Made by a program: the position numbers and the translations under genes
Assembly (NCBI RefSeq): GCF_001698205.1
Contig: NZ_CP016591.1
Span: 930,001-994,000 of the forward strand
DNA: 64,000 nt
Direction of reading: 5' to 3'
DNA from: Tsuneonella dongtanensis
Lineage (GTDB): Bacteria; Pseudomonadota; Alphaproteobacteria; Sphingomonadales; Sphingomonadaceae
Notes under the pieces: generated by a model
What the model saw: the letters and a program-made list of their open reading frames with translations, nothing else
The model's database searches: none
Told to the model about the DNA's origin: nothing
Shown: positions 16,726 through 25,607 of the stretch, piece after piece
Layout of the letters: each line of letters starts with the position of its first letter
Position numbering within the stretch: position 1 is the stretch's first letter

Positions 16726-17942
16726 ATGGCCCCGGAAGCGGCCCGGTGAAGACCGCTCGCAAATGCATCGCCGATCGCCTCGCGCGTGAAGCGTCTGGCA
16801 CGCGGGCTGTTCTGCCAATCGGCAAGTGCGGCCTTTAATTCTTCTTCGTGCGTTACCGCCCGGTCCATCGCCGCCGCTATCGATGCAGTTGAGCCCGCGT
16901 CCACCCGAAGGGCGAACGGCTCCCCGTCGAAGTAACCGTCGACCGCCGTGCCCGCCGGGTAGATGATCGGGATTCCGGCGAACAGCGCCTCGATGAAGAC
17001 CATGCCGAACGATTCGCGCCGAGACGGCAGGACCAGCGCGGTGGCGCGGTTGAGCCTGGCCGGAATCTCGCCGTTCTCTACCGGCCCGGCAAACGAAACG
17101 AGCCCAGTTGGCCCGGCAAGTTCGCGGCACCTTGCCAAGGTCGCCTCGTCGCCTCCGCCGATGACCGTCAGGCCTGCGCGGCGCGCCGGACCAGCGGAAG
17201 CGCGCAACGCTGCGACCGTGCGGTCGAAGCCCTTGTTGCGCCAGTGACGCAGGTTGAACACGGTAACCAGTCCGCCGCCGGAGGGTCTGGGAGGCAGCGT
17301 GACGTCCTGGCCCAAGGCGCAGGGCAGGACAACCGAAGGCGCCGTACGCTCGCCGAGCCGCGCCTCTACTTGCCGCAGTGCCCAAGGCGCAAAGGAGAAG
17401 ACCATCGCCGCATCGTGAAAGATCTCGCGCAGGTGGTTGCGCAGGTCCGGTCGCGCGGCGAGGATGCGCGTGTCGGTGTTACCCTGGATGGACAGCGCGT
17501 ACGGCACCCTCAAACGATCTGCCATTCGCCGGGTGGCGATGCCCTCGATCGTGAGTTTGTGCCCGACGATGAGGTCGGGGAGGGGGCCCGCTGCGGCGAT
17601 CCGGTCGGCCAACTGTTCGCCCAGCGTTTCCAGCATCGTGCGATGCCAAAGCCCGTATCCGGGCGCAGAATACTCGATCGCGTGACCATAAGCGAAGCTC
17701 TCTTCGCGGAGGGTCAAGCGGGGCGGCGAGAGAGCGTTGCGAAAGGCATCTGACAGTCGCCCCTGTCCCGGGGATCGACGGTTGAGGGACATGACTTCGT
17801 GGTCGAAGCGATCTTGCGTGAGCTCTACGAGGCGAAGTACCGCCGCGGTCTTGCCCGGGTCCACCGGATCGGGAAAATCTCCCGACAGGTGGACCACACG
17901 CAATTTCCCACCGCGATAGCGATCAGGCAGCCTGCTTGTCAC
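16722..17942 (-). CDS. Glycosyltransferase family 4
   Basis: A 406-residue GT-B enzyme. The N-terminal domain begins LRVVHLSGDFPDP. The C-terminal donor domain has NLRHWRNKGFDRTVAAL, VIGGGDEATL, and PSRRESFGMVFIEALFAGIPII, the E-x7-E motif of GT4 enzymes. It is the last gene of the leftward wza-wzc-GT string and overlaps the Wzc-like gene by 20 bp. It probably adds one sugar of the repeat unit at the cytoplasmic membrane face. Start could be the ATG at 17942 or an internal GTG a few codons later. Confidence 0.87.
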   Translation of the reverse strand: MTSRLPDRYRGGKLRVVHLSGDFPDPVDPGKTAAVLRLVELTQDRFDHEVMSLNRRSPGQGRLSDAFRNALSPPRLTLREESFAYGHAIEYSAPGYGLWHRTMLETLGEQLADRIAAAGPLPDLIVGHKLTIEGIATRRMADRLRVPYALSIQGNTDTRILAARPDLRNHLREIFHDAAMVFSFAPWALRQVEARLGERTAPSVVLPCALGQDVTLPPRPSGGGLVTVFNLRHWRNKGFDRTVAALRASAGPARRAGLTVIGGGDEATLARCRELAGPTGLVSFAGPVENGEIPARLNRATALVLPSRRESFGMVFIEALFAGIPIIYPAGTAVDGYFDGEPFALRVDAGSTASIAAAMDRAVTHEEELKAALADWQNSPRARRFTREAIGDAFASGLHRAASGAI

Positions 17943-20127
17943 CGTACGCGTAGTACTTGTAGCCGTAGCCGTAGCTCTCTCCCGCCTCGAGGGCGCGGAA
18001 CTTGGTCAGGACCACACCAAGTACGTTGGTGCCGCTCTCGCGAAGTCGACGGAGCGCCGCCTTGGCCTGGCCGAAATGGGCGCGGTTCGATTCCACGACG
18101 AAGATCACGCCGTCGCACACCCGGGCGAGCAATGGAGCGTCGGCAAGACCGATCACCGGTGCGCTGTCGATCACGATAAGCGCGTAGTGCTTGCGCTGCT
18201 CGGCGACGAACTCGTCGAGCCGGGGCGAGGAAACGACTTCGACAGGATTCGGCGGGATCGCCCCGACCGGAAGAACGTCGAGGTTGGGGTTCGTCTGCGG
18301 CAGGAGAGCGTCCTGCAATCTGACTTGGCCGGCAAGGACCTCGGCAAAGCCCCGATCCGTGCGCTTGTAGCCCAGCGCCGATGCAAGTGACGGACGCCTG
18401 AGGTCTCCATCGATCAGCAGCACCTTCTGTCCCAGCGCGGCGAACTTGGTCGCCAGGCTGATGGCCGTCGTGCTCTTGCCTTCCTGCTCCTGGCTGCTGG
18501 AAACCATCAGGATGTTGTGGTCGCGCCGTGGCAGCGTGAAACCGACTGCGGCCCGGATAGAAGCGTGGGCTTCGGCCAGCGCGCCCTTGGGATCGGCGAG
18601 GTCCTCGGCCTCGACGAGCGGCGTCATGCCGAGCAGCGGAACGCCCAGCTTGCGCTCCACGTCCTCTGCCGACCGCAGGCGGTCGTCGAAGGTCTCGCGC
18701 AGCGCGGCGAGAAGGACCGCTAGGCCGGCGCCCAGGATCAGCGCGATCAGCAGGTTCTTCGCCAGAACCGGCGACACCGGCCGGTTAGGAACGGTGGCCT
18801 TGTCGAGCAGCGTGATGGTGTTCGGACGGACATTGGCCGATGCCGAGATCTGGTTGTACCGATCGAGCAACGACTGGAGCTGCGTGCGCAGGCCGGTCAC
18901 TTCGCCGTTGAGGGCATTGAACGAAACCCGCCGTTCCTGCTCGTCCAGCACCTTAGAGGAGACGTTCGACAGCTCGCGTCCCAGCGCTTCTTCCTGGCGG
19001 GCTGCCACGAGGTATTCCTTGCGAAGCGCCTCCTTGATGGCGCTGCTTTCGCGAGCGAGTTGCCGGTCGAGCGTCGCCAGTTCGGCTTCGAGTTCCTGGA
19101 CGACGGGATGCGAAGGACCGTAGCGGACGCGCTGTTCGGCAAGCTCGGACTGGGCAGTCGCCCGGCGGGCGACGATGCTCTGGACGACGGGGCTCGCCTG
19201 GACCTCGCGCAATTCCGACGGCGAAGCCGCAGCGGCTGCACGCCAGCGTTGTTCCGCATTGATCCGGTTGGCGCGAGCGGCGGAATAGGTCGAATTGATC
19301 GATGCAAGGCTGCTGGCGGCGACTGTTTGCGGGGCAGCGCCCTGCTCGGTTGCCGTGCCTGTCACCGGCGGTGCCAGCATGGCTTCGCCGACGATGTTGT
19401 TCGCGCGGGCATATCCCAGGGCCTGGCGCTCGGCAGTTTCGAGCCGATTACGCGTTTCGAGGATTTCCTTCTCGAGATACGCCTGGGCGTATTCGTTCTT
19501 CTGGATGCTCCGACGCAGATCGTCGGTCAGAAATGCCTCGGCAAAGCCGTTGGCGATCCGCGCTGCGAGTTGAGGATCCTCCGACTGGTAGGAGATCGCG
19601 ATGACGCGTTCGGAGCCGGGGACCTCGGCCTGGACGCCGCCATGGACGACATTGACAGCGACCGCTCGGCGCCGTTCCTTCCATTTCGCGTCACTCATGC
19701 CGTCCGGTCTGACGGTGGCGATGTCGCCGACCACATCGGGGTTGTCCGCAAGGTCCAGAGCGTCGACGACGGTCTCGGCGAGCGAGCGACTCTGGATCAC
19801 CATCGCAAGCGTCGAGAGGTAATCTCCGAAACGGTTGATGTTGATGTCGGGGGCCAGGCTGGACCCTTCGAAGATGTCAGCTTCTTCGGGGTCTGCGCGA
19901 ACAGTCGCGGTCGCCTGGAAGGTCGGAACCTGCATGATCGTCATGAGGAAGCCGGCCAGAACTGCCAGCGCCGTTACGCCGACTAGGATGTATCGCTGGC
20001 GCCAAAGAATTCCGCGCACGGTCTGCAGGCTGATCTGGGTGCCTTGATATTCGCCCCCGCCGTCGCTTCCGGGCAGGTAACGCTCCGCCCACGAATTGCC
20101 AGGCGCCTTGTTTTCGATCGGGTCCAT
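17923..20127 (-). CDS. Wzc-type polysaccharide co-polymerase / BY-kinase
   Basis: A 734-residue fusion. A Wzz-type domain has a first helix (YILVGVTALAVLAGFLMTI), a long periplasmic coiled-coil region and a second helix (LLIALILGAGLAVLLAAL). The cytoplasmic tyrosine kinase has Walker A SSQEQEGKST near residue 540, Walker A' LLIDGDLRRP, Walker B IVIDSAPVIG, and a C-terminal Tyr cluster with six Tyr in YGYGYKYYAYG. It controls chain length and export by cycles of autophosphorylation. The start at 20127 (16 bp after wza) is chosen because an earlier in-frame codon would run into the wza gene. The usual Pro of the Walker A loop is Gln here. Confidence 0.92.
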   Translation of the reverse strand: MDPIENKAPGNSWAERYLPGSDGGGEYQGTQISLQTVRGILWRQRYILVGVTALAVLAGFLMTIMQVPTFQATATVRADPEEADIFEGSSLAPDININRFGDYLSTLAMVIQSRSLAETVVDALDLADNPDVVGDIATVRPDGMSDAKWKERRRAVAVNVVHGGVQAEVPGSERVIAISYQSEDPQLAARIANGFAEAFLTDDLRRSIQKNEYAQAYLEKEILETRNRLETAERQALGYARANNIVGEAMLAPPVTGTATEQGAAPQTVAASSLASINSTYSAARANRINAEQRWRAAAAASPSELREVQASPVVQSIVARRATAQSELAEQRVRYGPSHPVVQELEAELATLDRQLARESSAIKEALRKEYLVAARQEEALGRELSNVSSKVLDEQERRVSFNALNGEVTGLRTQLQSLLDRYNQISASANVRPNTITLLDKATVPNRPVSPVLAKNLLIALILGAGLAVLLAALRETFDDRLRSAEDVERKLGVPLLGMTPLVEAEDLADPKGALAEAHASIRAAVGFTLPRRDHNILMVSSSQEQEGKSTTAISLATKFAALGQKVLLIDGDLRRPSLASALGYKRTDRGFAEVLAGQVRLQDALLPQTNPNLDVLPVGAIPPNPVEVVSSPRLDEFVAEQRKHYALIVIDSAPVIGLADAPLLARVCDGVIFVVESNRAHFGQAKAALRRLRESGTNVLGVVLTKFRALEAGESYGYGYKYYAYGDKQAA

Positions 20128-20143
20128 GTGGGGTCGAACTGCT

Positions 20144-20857
20144 TTAGATACGGGTGAAAAGGGCGAAGACCGGGATGGCTTTGAGCGTATCCTGCCAGAA
20201 CTGCGACAAGCCGGAAGTGCCGACAACGACGCGGTCGTCCGGTTGGATGATCGGATCGATCATCGTGCCTTCCTGAATGGCACGGTAGTCGAATTTCGCG
20301 ACAGTCATCCCCGCGGTAGTCGGACGAAAGATCGCGATCTGATCGAGTTTCGCCACGCGGTCCGGCCCCTGGGCAAGGGCTATGGCCGAAGACAGGCGAG
20401 AGCCGGGGTTGAACGGGTAGACCCCGGGGGTCTTAACAGCCCCCTCGACGGTCACGCGATGCGAATCGTATCGCAGCACGTTCACCGATACGCGCGGGTC
20501 GTTGAGATAGCCGCGGCGCAGCTCGCTCTCGATCGCGCCGGAAAGTTCGGCGGCGGTCCGTCCCTCGGCCCTGATCGAGCCGATAAGAGGGAGCGCGATT
20601 GAGCCATCGGCGCCGATCGGGGTTGCGGCGAGCGAGAGTTCCGGCTCGCGGAACACAGTCACACCGATCGAATCGGACGGCCGCAGCCGGTAGTCCGCCG
20701 GGGCCGATTCCGCGGTAAAGGCCTGCTGCCCGTCCGCTTCGACAGATGCGGGAGAGATGACACCGACGACAGGTGGGGGAGTAGCGCCACACGCACCAAG
20801 CGCGCCTGCGCAGACAAGCGACACCACAATGCCGCGCATTGCGCTGATATGAATCAT
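20144..20857 (-). CDS. Wza-like polysaccharide export lipoprotein
   Basis: A 237-residue outer-membrane export protein. It has a lipoprotein signal (LVCAGALGAC at residues 14-23), a Poly_export domain (YRLRPSDSIGVTVFREPELS), a first SLBB-like strand set (GSIALPLIGSIRAEGRT, VSVNVLRYDSHRVTVEGAV), then GVYPFNPGSRLSSAIALAQG and an export-type tail. It is shorter than E. coli Wza, as is common in Sphingomonadales. With the Wzc-type kinase 16 bp downstream it forms the export machine spanning the periplasm. Confidence 0.9.
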   Translation of the reverse strand: MIHISAMRGIVVSLVCAGALGACGATPPPVVGVISPASVEADGQQAFTAESAPADYRLRPSDSIGVTVFREPELSLAATPIGADGSIALPLIGSIRAEGRTAAELSGAIESELRRGYLNDPRVSVNVLRYDSHRVTVEGAVKTPGVYPFNPGSRLSSAIALAQGPDRVAKLDQIAIFRPTTAGMTVAKFDYRAIQEGTMIDPIIQPDDRVVVGTSGLSQFWQDTLKAIPVFALFTRI

Positions 20858-20982
20858 AAAAGTATTGCTTCCCTCTTGAGCCTCGCCTCTAGACGGGCAG
20901 CAGGGTTAATTCAACCGGATTGGCCCAATTCGATACCTCGCTCCTGATCCCGTCCAATGGTCCTTCGTAGTTCGATCGCACA

Positions 20983-21564
20983 ATGTTGAGCGCCCTTGCA
21001 GTCATCTTCTACTGGGCGACGGCGACCGCTTGCGTAGTCGCGGCGCGTAAGGCGATCGCGACCCACCGGCCGCGGCGCATGTCTGCCGCATGGATGACCC
21101 TGGCGGCACTGTTCGTCGCTCTCGGTCTCGCGCGGGCATTCGAAGTCGAGGCCGCGGTAACGCAATGGCTACGGCTCGCGGCACGGACCGATGGCGCCTA
21201 TGAAACGCGAAGCGCGTGGCAGGCGCCTTTGGCTGTCGTCGTGGCAATCATCGCCAGCTTGACCGCGCTGGGACTGCTTTCCCAACGACGGCGGATGAGG
21301 GGGCGCGCGGAACGCCTCATGTGGTGGGCGAGCATGGCCGGGGCAGGAATGGTCTGGCTGTCGATGCTGCGCATCGTATCATTCCATGCCATCGACAGGC
21401 TTCTCTATGCCAAGCCAATTCACCTCAACTGGATTATCGATCTGGGGCTGACCGGTATCGTGCTGGCCAGCGCCGTCCTCACTCGCATCGTCCTGATGCA
21501 ATCGAGCAGGGCGGGCGGTCATTCCTCCATCACCCGTTCTCGCCAGGCGCGAGACGGCCGATGA
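20983..21564 (+). CDS. Unknown four-helix membrane protein
   Basis: A 193-residue protein with four hydrophobic segments, beginning LSALAVIFYWATATACVVAA, then AWMTLAALFVALGLARAF, PLAVVVAIIASLTALGLLS and WIIDLGLTGIVLASAVL; the C-terminus is basic and soluble. I do not recognise the family. It is divergent from wza (125 bp apart) and overlaps the Alg14-like gene by 4 bp. An Alg14-like protein is normally membrane-tethered, so this could help anchor or scaffold it, but that is inference. Confidence 0.65.
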   Translation: MLSALAVIFYWATATACVVAARKAIATHRPRRMSAAWMTLAALFVALGLARAFEVEAAVTQWLRLAARTDGAYETRSAWQAPLAVVVAIIASLTALGLLSQRRRMRGRAERLMWWASMAGAGMVWLSMLRIVSFHAIDRLLYAKPIHLNWIIDLGLTGIVLASAVLTRIVLMQSSRAGGHSSITRSRQARDGR

Positions 21565-22019
21565 CCGCGGGGAAGGCCAACCGGGTTCTCGCCGTCGCTT
21601 CGGGTGGGGGCCACTGGGAACAACTGATGGCGCTGTCGCCATCGTTTGCTGGCCACGAAGTCAATTACGTCACGACCCTTCCTGGACTTGCCGAGCAGTT
21701 TGGCGTCAGGGCGTTGATCGTGCCCGATTGCAACCGCAATCAGAAAGTCCGATCCCTTCTTTGCCTTGCCGCGGTCGCTGCGGTGCTCATTCGCGTCCGG
21801 CCCGATGTAATCGTAACCACGGGTGCGCTGCCCGGGTACTTCGCCGTGCTCCTCGGTCGGCGGCTGGGGGCGCGCACGATGTGGATCGACAGCATCGCCA
21901 ACGCCGAAGAGCCTTCCATGGCGGGCCGGCTGGCGCGCCGACATTGCGATCGCTGGCTCACCCAATGGCCGGGCGTTGCGGAGGATACGGGCGCGGAATA
22001 TCGCGGAGCCGTGCTGTGA
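21561..22019 (+). CDS. Alg14/PssD-like glycosyltransferase anchor subunit
   Basis: A 152-residue Alg14/PssD family protein. Landmarks are the glycine loop LAVASGGGHWEQL at the N-terminus, VTTLPGLAEQF, DVIVTTGALPGYFAVLLGRR and TMWIDSIANAEEPSMAGRL. In eukaryotes and rhizobia this half binds the acceptor and membrane while the Alg13/PssE half binds the nucleotide sugar; together they form one GT-B enzyme. It starts within the previous stop (ATGA) and ends in GTGA with the next gene, so the pair is translationally coupled. Confidence 0.85.
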   Translation: MTAGKANRVLAVASGGGHWEQLMALSPSFAGHEVNYVTTLPGLAEQFGVRALIVPDCNRNQKVRSLLCLAAVAAVLIRVRPDVIVTTGALPGYFAVLLGRRLGARTMWIDSIANAEEPSMAGRLARRHCDRWLTQWPGVAEDTGAEYRGAVL

Positions 22020-22489
22020 TCCTTGCCACCGCCGGAACCCAATTGCCGTTCCCCAGGATGCTGCGGGCGCTGGACCGGATCGCCGAAAAGCATGGTCTCC
22101 GCGTCGTCGCGCAGACGTGCGGAAACCTTGCGGGGGCCCGCGCGCTCGAACAGCGCGAATTCATCGAACCTCAGCCCTTCGCCGAGATGCTCGCGCAAGC
22201 GGATGTCGTAGTCAGCCATGCAGGCATCGGCACGATCCTCGCTGCATCCAGGGCGCGCAAACCGCTGATACTGTACCCGCGCGTCGCCGCTCTGGGCGAG
22301 CACCGCAACGAGCATCAACGGGCCACAGCGAAGGCGATGGCCGGACGCAGGGGAATTCACGTCGCGTGGGACGACGCCACGCTTTCGGCATTGCTGACCG
22401 GGCCGGCGCTGGCTCCGCTCGAGCCGGGACACTCGCCGGAACTCCCCGGGCTGATCTCTGCGGTCTCGGAGTTCGTCAGCGGGCGCTAG
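22016..22489 (+). CDS. Alg13/PssE-like glycosyltransferase catalytic subunit
   Basis: A 157-residue Glyco_tran_28_C protein starting VILATAGTQLPFPRML. It has EFIEPQPFAEML, the nucleotide-binding stretch ADVVVSHAGIGTILAASRAR, and LILYPRVAALGEHRNEHQ. It matches Alg13/PssE, the nucleotide-sugar-binding half of a split glucuronosyl- or GlcNAc-transferase, partner of the preceding gene. GTG at 22016 (GTGA overlap) is chosen because the open frame further upstream is a shadow of the Alg14-like gene. It converges with the VOC gene with a 4-bp overlap of stops, marking the right end of the polysaccharide locus. Confidence 0.85.
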   Translation: MILATAGTQLPFPRMLRALDRIAEKHGLRVVAQTCGNLAGARALEQREFIEPQPFAEMLAQADVVVSHAGIGTILAASRARKPLILYPRVAALGEHRNEHQRATAKAMAGRRGIHVAWDDATLSALLTGPALAPLEPGHSPELPGLISAVSEFVSGR

Positions 22490-23067
22490 TTCGCTTCGAT
22501 CCCATTCTGCTCGCGGGCAATCTGGTGAAGCCAGTCGGCGTGGCGCGGCGCCTTCTTGGTCTGCGACCATTCGTCGAGCATCATCGGTGCGACGCGCTTG
22601 AGCTCGGCATACTGTTCGTCGGTGCCGATATCGGCGGCGAGTTCCACCCGGTGGCCGTTGGGGTCAAAGAAATAAATCGACTTGAAGATGCCGTGGTGGG
22701 TCGGCCCGAGCACCTCGATCCCTTGTGCCTCTACATGCGCCTTGGCAGCGAGAAGTTCCTCCTCGCTTGCGACCTTGAAGGCGAGATGCTGGACCCACGC
22801 GGGGGTGTTCTCGTCGCGGCCCATGTCCTTTTGGTGCGGCAGTTCGAAGAACGCCAGGACGTTGCCGTTACCCGCGTCGAGGAAGACGTGCATGTAGGGA
22901 TCGTAGGCGCCGGTGGAGGGCACGTGATCCTCGGCAAACGCGGTCGTGTAGTCCATGCCGAGGACGCGGCCGTACCATTCGACGGTCTCCTTCGCATCCT
23001 TGCAGCGGTATGCGGCGTGGTGGATGCCCCCAAGCGAAACGGGGTGCTTGACGGGATGGGCGGTCAT
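22486..23067 (-). CDS. VOC superfamily (glyoxalase/extradiol dioxygenase-like) protein
   Basis: A 193-residue two-module VOC protein. Candidate metal ligands are His in GGIHHAAYR, His in WVQHLAFKV and Glu in [10 protein letters not shown]. The sequence [13 protein letters not shown] is typical of extradiol-type dioxygenases and glyoxalases. Its start overlaps the hppD stop by 4 bp, so both come from one mRNA, suggesting a role with aromatic amino-acid breakdown. It is not homogentisate dioxygenase, which has a different fold. Reaction unknown. Confidence 0.75.
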   Translation of the reverse strand: MTAHPVKHPVSLGGIHHAAYRCKDAKETVEWYGRVLGMDYTTAFAEDHVPSTGAYDPYMHVFLDAGNGNVLAFFELPHQKDMGRDENTPAWVQHLAFKVASEEELLAAKAHVEAQGIEVLGPTHHGIFKSIYFFDPNGHRVELAADIGTDEQYAELKRVAPMMLDEWSQTKKAPRHADWLHQIAREQNGIEAN

Positions 23068-24179
23068 TGTGCCGGCTCCTCGACCTTGAGCGCGCCGCGC
23101 TGGATCTGGTCGCGCTCCATGCTCTCGAACAGCGCCTTGAAGTTACCTTCGCCGAAGCCCTCGTCGCCCTTGCGCTGGATGAACTCGAAGAACACCGGCC
23201 CGACCTGCGCCTGCGCGAAGATCTGGAGGAGCAGGCGCGGCTGGCCGACCGAGCCGTCTTCATTAAGGGTCGTACCATCGAGCAGGATCCCCCGCATTTT
23301 CAACGCTTCTACGTCCTCTCCGTGGCCGGGCAACCGCTCGTCGAGCATCTCGTAATAGGTCGCCGGCGGCGCGGTCATGAACGGCACGCCGAACGTCTTG
23401 AGCCTATCCCATGCGGCCACCAGATCGTCGCAGATGAGCGCGATGTGCTGGATGCCTTCGCCGTTGAATTCGCGCAGGAATTCCTCGATCTGGCCGCCGC
23501 CGCTCTTGCCCTCTTCGTTAAGGGGAATGCGGATCTTCCCGTCGGGCGCGGTGAGCGCCTTGGACGTGAGTCCGGTGTACTCGCCCTTGATGTCGAAGAA
23601 GCGGATTTCGCGGAAGTTGAAGAGCGTTTCGTAGTAGTCCGCCCAGTACTTCATCCGGCCGCCGTAGACGTTGTGCGTGAGGTGATCGATGCGGTCGAAT
23701 CCGGCGCCTTCCGGATGAATTTCGACACCCGGGAGGTAGTCGAAATCGACATCATAGATGGTCAATCCTTCAGCATTCTCGTCCGCGTAGCGATCGACGA
23801 GGTAGAGGATAGCGCCGCCGATGCCGCGGATCGCGGGAACGTGCAGTTCCATCGGCCCGGTCTCGACTGCAACCGGCTCGGCGCCTTTCTCGAGCAGGTG
23901 CGCGTAGGCCTTTCGCGCATCGCGGACCCGGAACGCCATGCCGCAGGCCGACGGGCCATGCTCACGGGCGAAAAACCACGCGGCGCTTCTGGGCTCGTAG
24001 TTGGCGATGAGGTTGATCCCGCCCTGCCGCCAGAGGTGCACGTCCTTCGAGCGGTGCTGGGCGACGCGGGTGAAGCCCATCGCCTCGAACACCGGCTCGA
24101 GCACGCCCTTCTCAGGCGCGCAGAACTCGACGAACTCGAAACCGTCGAGACCGGCTGGGTTTTCGAACAGGTCGGCCAT
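23064..24179 (-). CDS. hppD: 4-Hydroxyphenylpyruvate dioxygenase
   Basis: Converts 4-hydroxyphenylpyruvate to homogentisate in tyrosine catabolism. The 371-residue length fits bacterial HPPD. Iron ligands are visible: His in [11 protein letters not shown] near residue 166, His in GIQHIALIC near 245, and Glu in [11 protein letters not shown] near 330. [11 protein letters not shown] and LLQIFAQ are further family landmarks. hmgA and maleylacetoacetate isomerase are not in the window. The leader carries a nested palindrome (24185-24232) whose 3' arm covers the ribosome site, so translation may be controlled. Confidence 0.95.
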   Translation of the reverse strand: MADLFENPAGLDGFEFVEFCAPEKGVLEPVFEAMGFTRVAQHRSKDVHLWRQGGINLIANYEPRSAAWFFAREHGPSACGMAFRVRDARKAYAHLLEKGAEPVAVETGPMELHVPAIRGIGGAILYLVDRYADENAEGLTIYDVDFDYLPGVEIHPEGAGFDRIDHLTHNVYGGRMKYWADYYETLFNFREIRFFDIKGEYTGLTSKALTAPDGKIRIPLNEEGKSGGGQIEEFLREFNGEGIQHIALICDDLVAAWDRLKTFGVPFMTAPPATYYEMLDERLPGHGEDVEALKMRGILLDGTTLNEDGSVGQPRLLLQIFAQAQVGPVFFEFIQRKGDEGFGEGNFKALFESMERDQIQRGALKVEEPAQ

Positions 24180-24184
24180 GAGAG

Positions 24185-24232
24185 TCTCCGGCTGGATGCT
24201 AGTTTCGTTTGAAACTATTTACCAGCCGGAGA
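24185..24232 (-). promoter_or_regulatory. 48-bp nested palindrome covering the hppD ribosome-binding site
   Basis: Two perfect inverted-repeat pairs share one centre at 24208.5. The inner arms are TAGTTTC (24200-24206) and GAAACTA (24211-24217) around a 4-base loop. The outer arms TCTCCGGCTGG (24185-24195) and CCAGCCGGAGA (24222-24232) are separated from the inner arms by equal 4-base spacers. In the hppD mRNA the 3' outer arm contains the GGAG ribosome site 6 nt before the ATG at 24179, so the hairpin would mask it. The inner dyad could also be a protein operator. Confidence 0.8.
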
Positions 24233-24254
24233 GGCCTGTGTCAAAGGTGTGCGG

Positions 24255-25508
24255 TCAGTCCGCGATACGCTCGATGATCAGCGCCGGAGCCATGCCGCCC
24301 GCGGCGCACATGGTGATGAGTCCGTAGCGGCCGCCCGACCGCTCGAGTTCGTCGAGCGCGGTGCCGACGAGGATCGAGCCGGTCGCGCCGATCGGGTGTC
24401 CCAGCGCCATCGCGCCGCCGTTGATGTTGACCTTCTCGCGGTCGAGATCGAGGTCGCGGATGAACTTCTCGGCGACCACCGAGAACGCCTCGTTGATCTC
24501 CCACACGTCGATGTCGTCCTTGGTGAGGCCGGCCTTCTCGAGCACCTTCTTCGCCGCGGGGACCGGGGCGTTGAGCATCAGCGTCGGGTCGTCACCCTGG
24601 TTGGCATAGGCGACGATCCGCGCGCGCGGCTTGAGGCCGTTCTTCTGCGCGTATTCGGGCGACGTGATCAGCAGCGCCGCGGCACCGTCGACCACGCCCG
24701 AGCTGTTGCCCGCGTGGTGGAAGTGCTTGATCTCGAGGTCGGGATAGCGGCGATTGATCTGCTTGCGGAAGGTGGTCCCGCCGATTTCGAAATCGGCGAT
24801 CTTGGCGAAGCTGGGATTGAGCGAAGCGAGGCCCTCGGCGGTCGTCTCGGGCCGGGGGAACTCCTCGCGGTCGAGCGCGATCGTACCGTCGGGATTTTTC
24901 ACCGGCACCACGCTCTTGTCGAAGCGGCCTTCCTTGATCGCGCGGTCCGCGCGCTGCTGGCTGACCAGCGCGAGCGCGTCGAGATCCTCGCGGCTGATCC
25001 CCTCGATGGTGGCGATGGCATCGCCGCAGACTCCCTGATGGCTCTGCGGGTGGAGTTCGTCGAGCGCTTCGTGGCCCGAGCCCATCAGGCGCGGCGGCAG
25101 GCCGGCGTTGGCCTGCTCGGCGGCGTGCGCGGCGGTGTAGCTCATCATCTCGGTGCCGCCCGCAATCACGCAGTCTTCCATGCCGCTCATCACGCTGGCC
25201 GCGGCGAAGTTCACGGATGAGATGCCGCCCCCGCAGAAGCGGTCGAGCGTGGTGCCGCTGGCCTTGACGTCGTAGCCCGCCGAAAGCGCCGCCATCCGGC
25301 CGAGATCGCCGCCCTGCTTGCCGTTCTGGCTGCTGGTCGACCAGACGATGTCGTCGACGGTCGCGGTGTCGAGGTTGTTGCGCTCCTTGATCGCCGAAAG
25401 GACCGTGGCGGCAAGGTGTTGCGGGTGCAGGTGCGACAGCGCGCCCTTGCCCGGCTTGCCGATGCCGCGGGGGGTGCGCACCGCGTCGATGATGTAGGCC
25501 TCGCCCAT
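24255..25508 (-). CDS. Acetyl-CoA C-acyltransferase (thiolase)
   Basis: A 417-residue thiolase with the nucleophilic Cys in DRFCGGGISSV near residue 91, NEAF in DVWEINEAFSVV, the His motif GHPIGATGS near 371 and the second Cys in CAAGGMAPALI near 400. Length and motifs fit a degradative acetyl-CoA acetyltransferase family member. It is transcribed leftward, divergent from the enoyl-CoA hydratase gene, and the shared 99-bp region carries a LiuR-like motif, consistent with acyl-CoA breakdown. Chain-length specificity is not evident. Confidence 0.92.
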   Translation of the reverse strand: MGEAYIIDAVRTPRGIGKPGKGALSHLHPQHLAATVLSAIKERNNLDTATVDDIVWSTSSQNGKQGGDLGRMAALSAGYDVKASGTTLDRFCGGGISSVNFAAASVMSGMEDCVIAGGTEMMSYTAAHAAEQANAGLPPRLMGSGHEALDELHPQSHQGVCGDAIATIEGISREDLDALALVSQQRADRAIKEGRFDKSVVPVKNPDGTIALDREEFPRPETTAEGLASLNPSFAKIADFEIGGTTFRKQINRRYPDLEIKHFHHAGNSSGVVDGAAALLITSPEYAQKNGLKPRARIVAYANQGDDPTLMLNAPVPAAKKVLEKAGLTKDDIDVWEINEAFSVVAEKFIRDLDLDREKVNINGGAMALGHPIGATGSILVGTALDELERSGGRYGLITMCAAGGMAPALIIERIAD

Positions 25509-25538
25509 GTTCGTTATCCTCTCGGTTCTGGAATCGGG

Positions 25539-25555
25539 TTGACGGAAACGTAAGC
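25539..25555. promoter_or_regulatory. Candidate LiuR-like (MerR family) operator, site 1
   Basis: TTGACGGAAACGTAAGC lies between the divergent thiolase and enoyl-CoA hydratase genes. It matches my recollection of the LiuR operator (TTGACG-N4-CGTAAA type) and recurs in related form at 30653-30669 and 51081-51097. The half-sites TTGACG and CGTAAG form an imperfect dyad with 4-bp spacing. The regulator itself is not in the window, so this is a motif-based prediction. Confidence 0.55.
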
Positions 25556-25607
25556 CTTGCCGACAAACGGCACAAGACCAGTTGCAAAGCGAAATGGGAG
25601 AGTGGGC

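Noticed and set aside
24185-24232. Ordinary rho-independent terminator of the thiolase gene
   Set aside because: No T-run follows the stem, and its 3' arm is the ribosome site of hppD; an operator or leader hairpin explains it better, though termination is not fully excluded.
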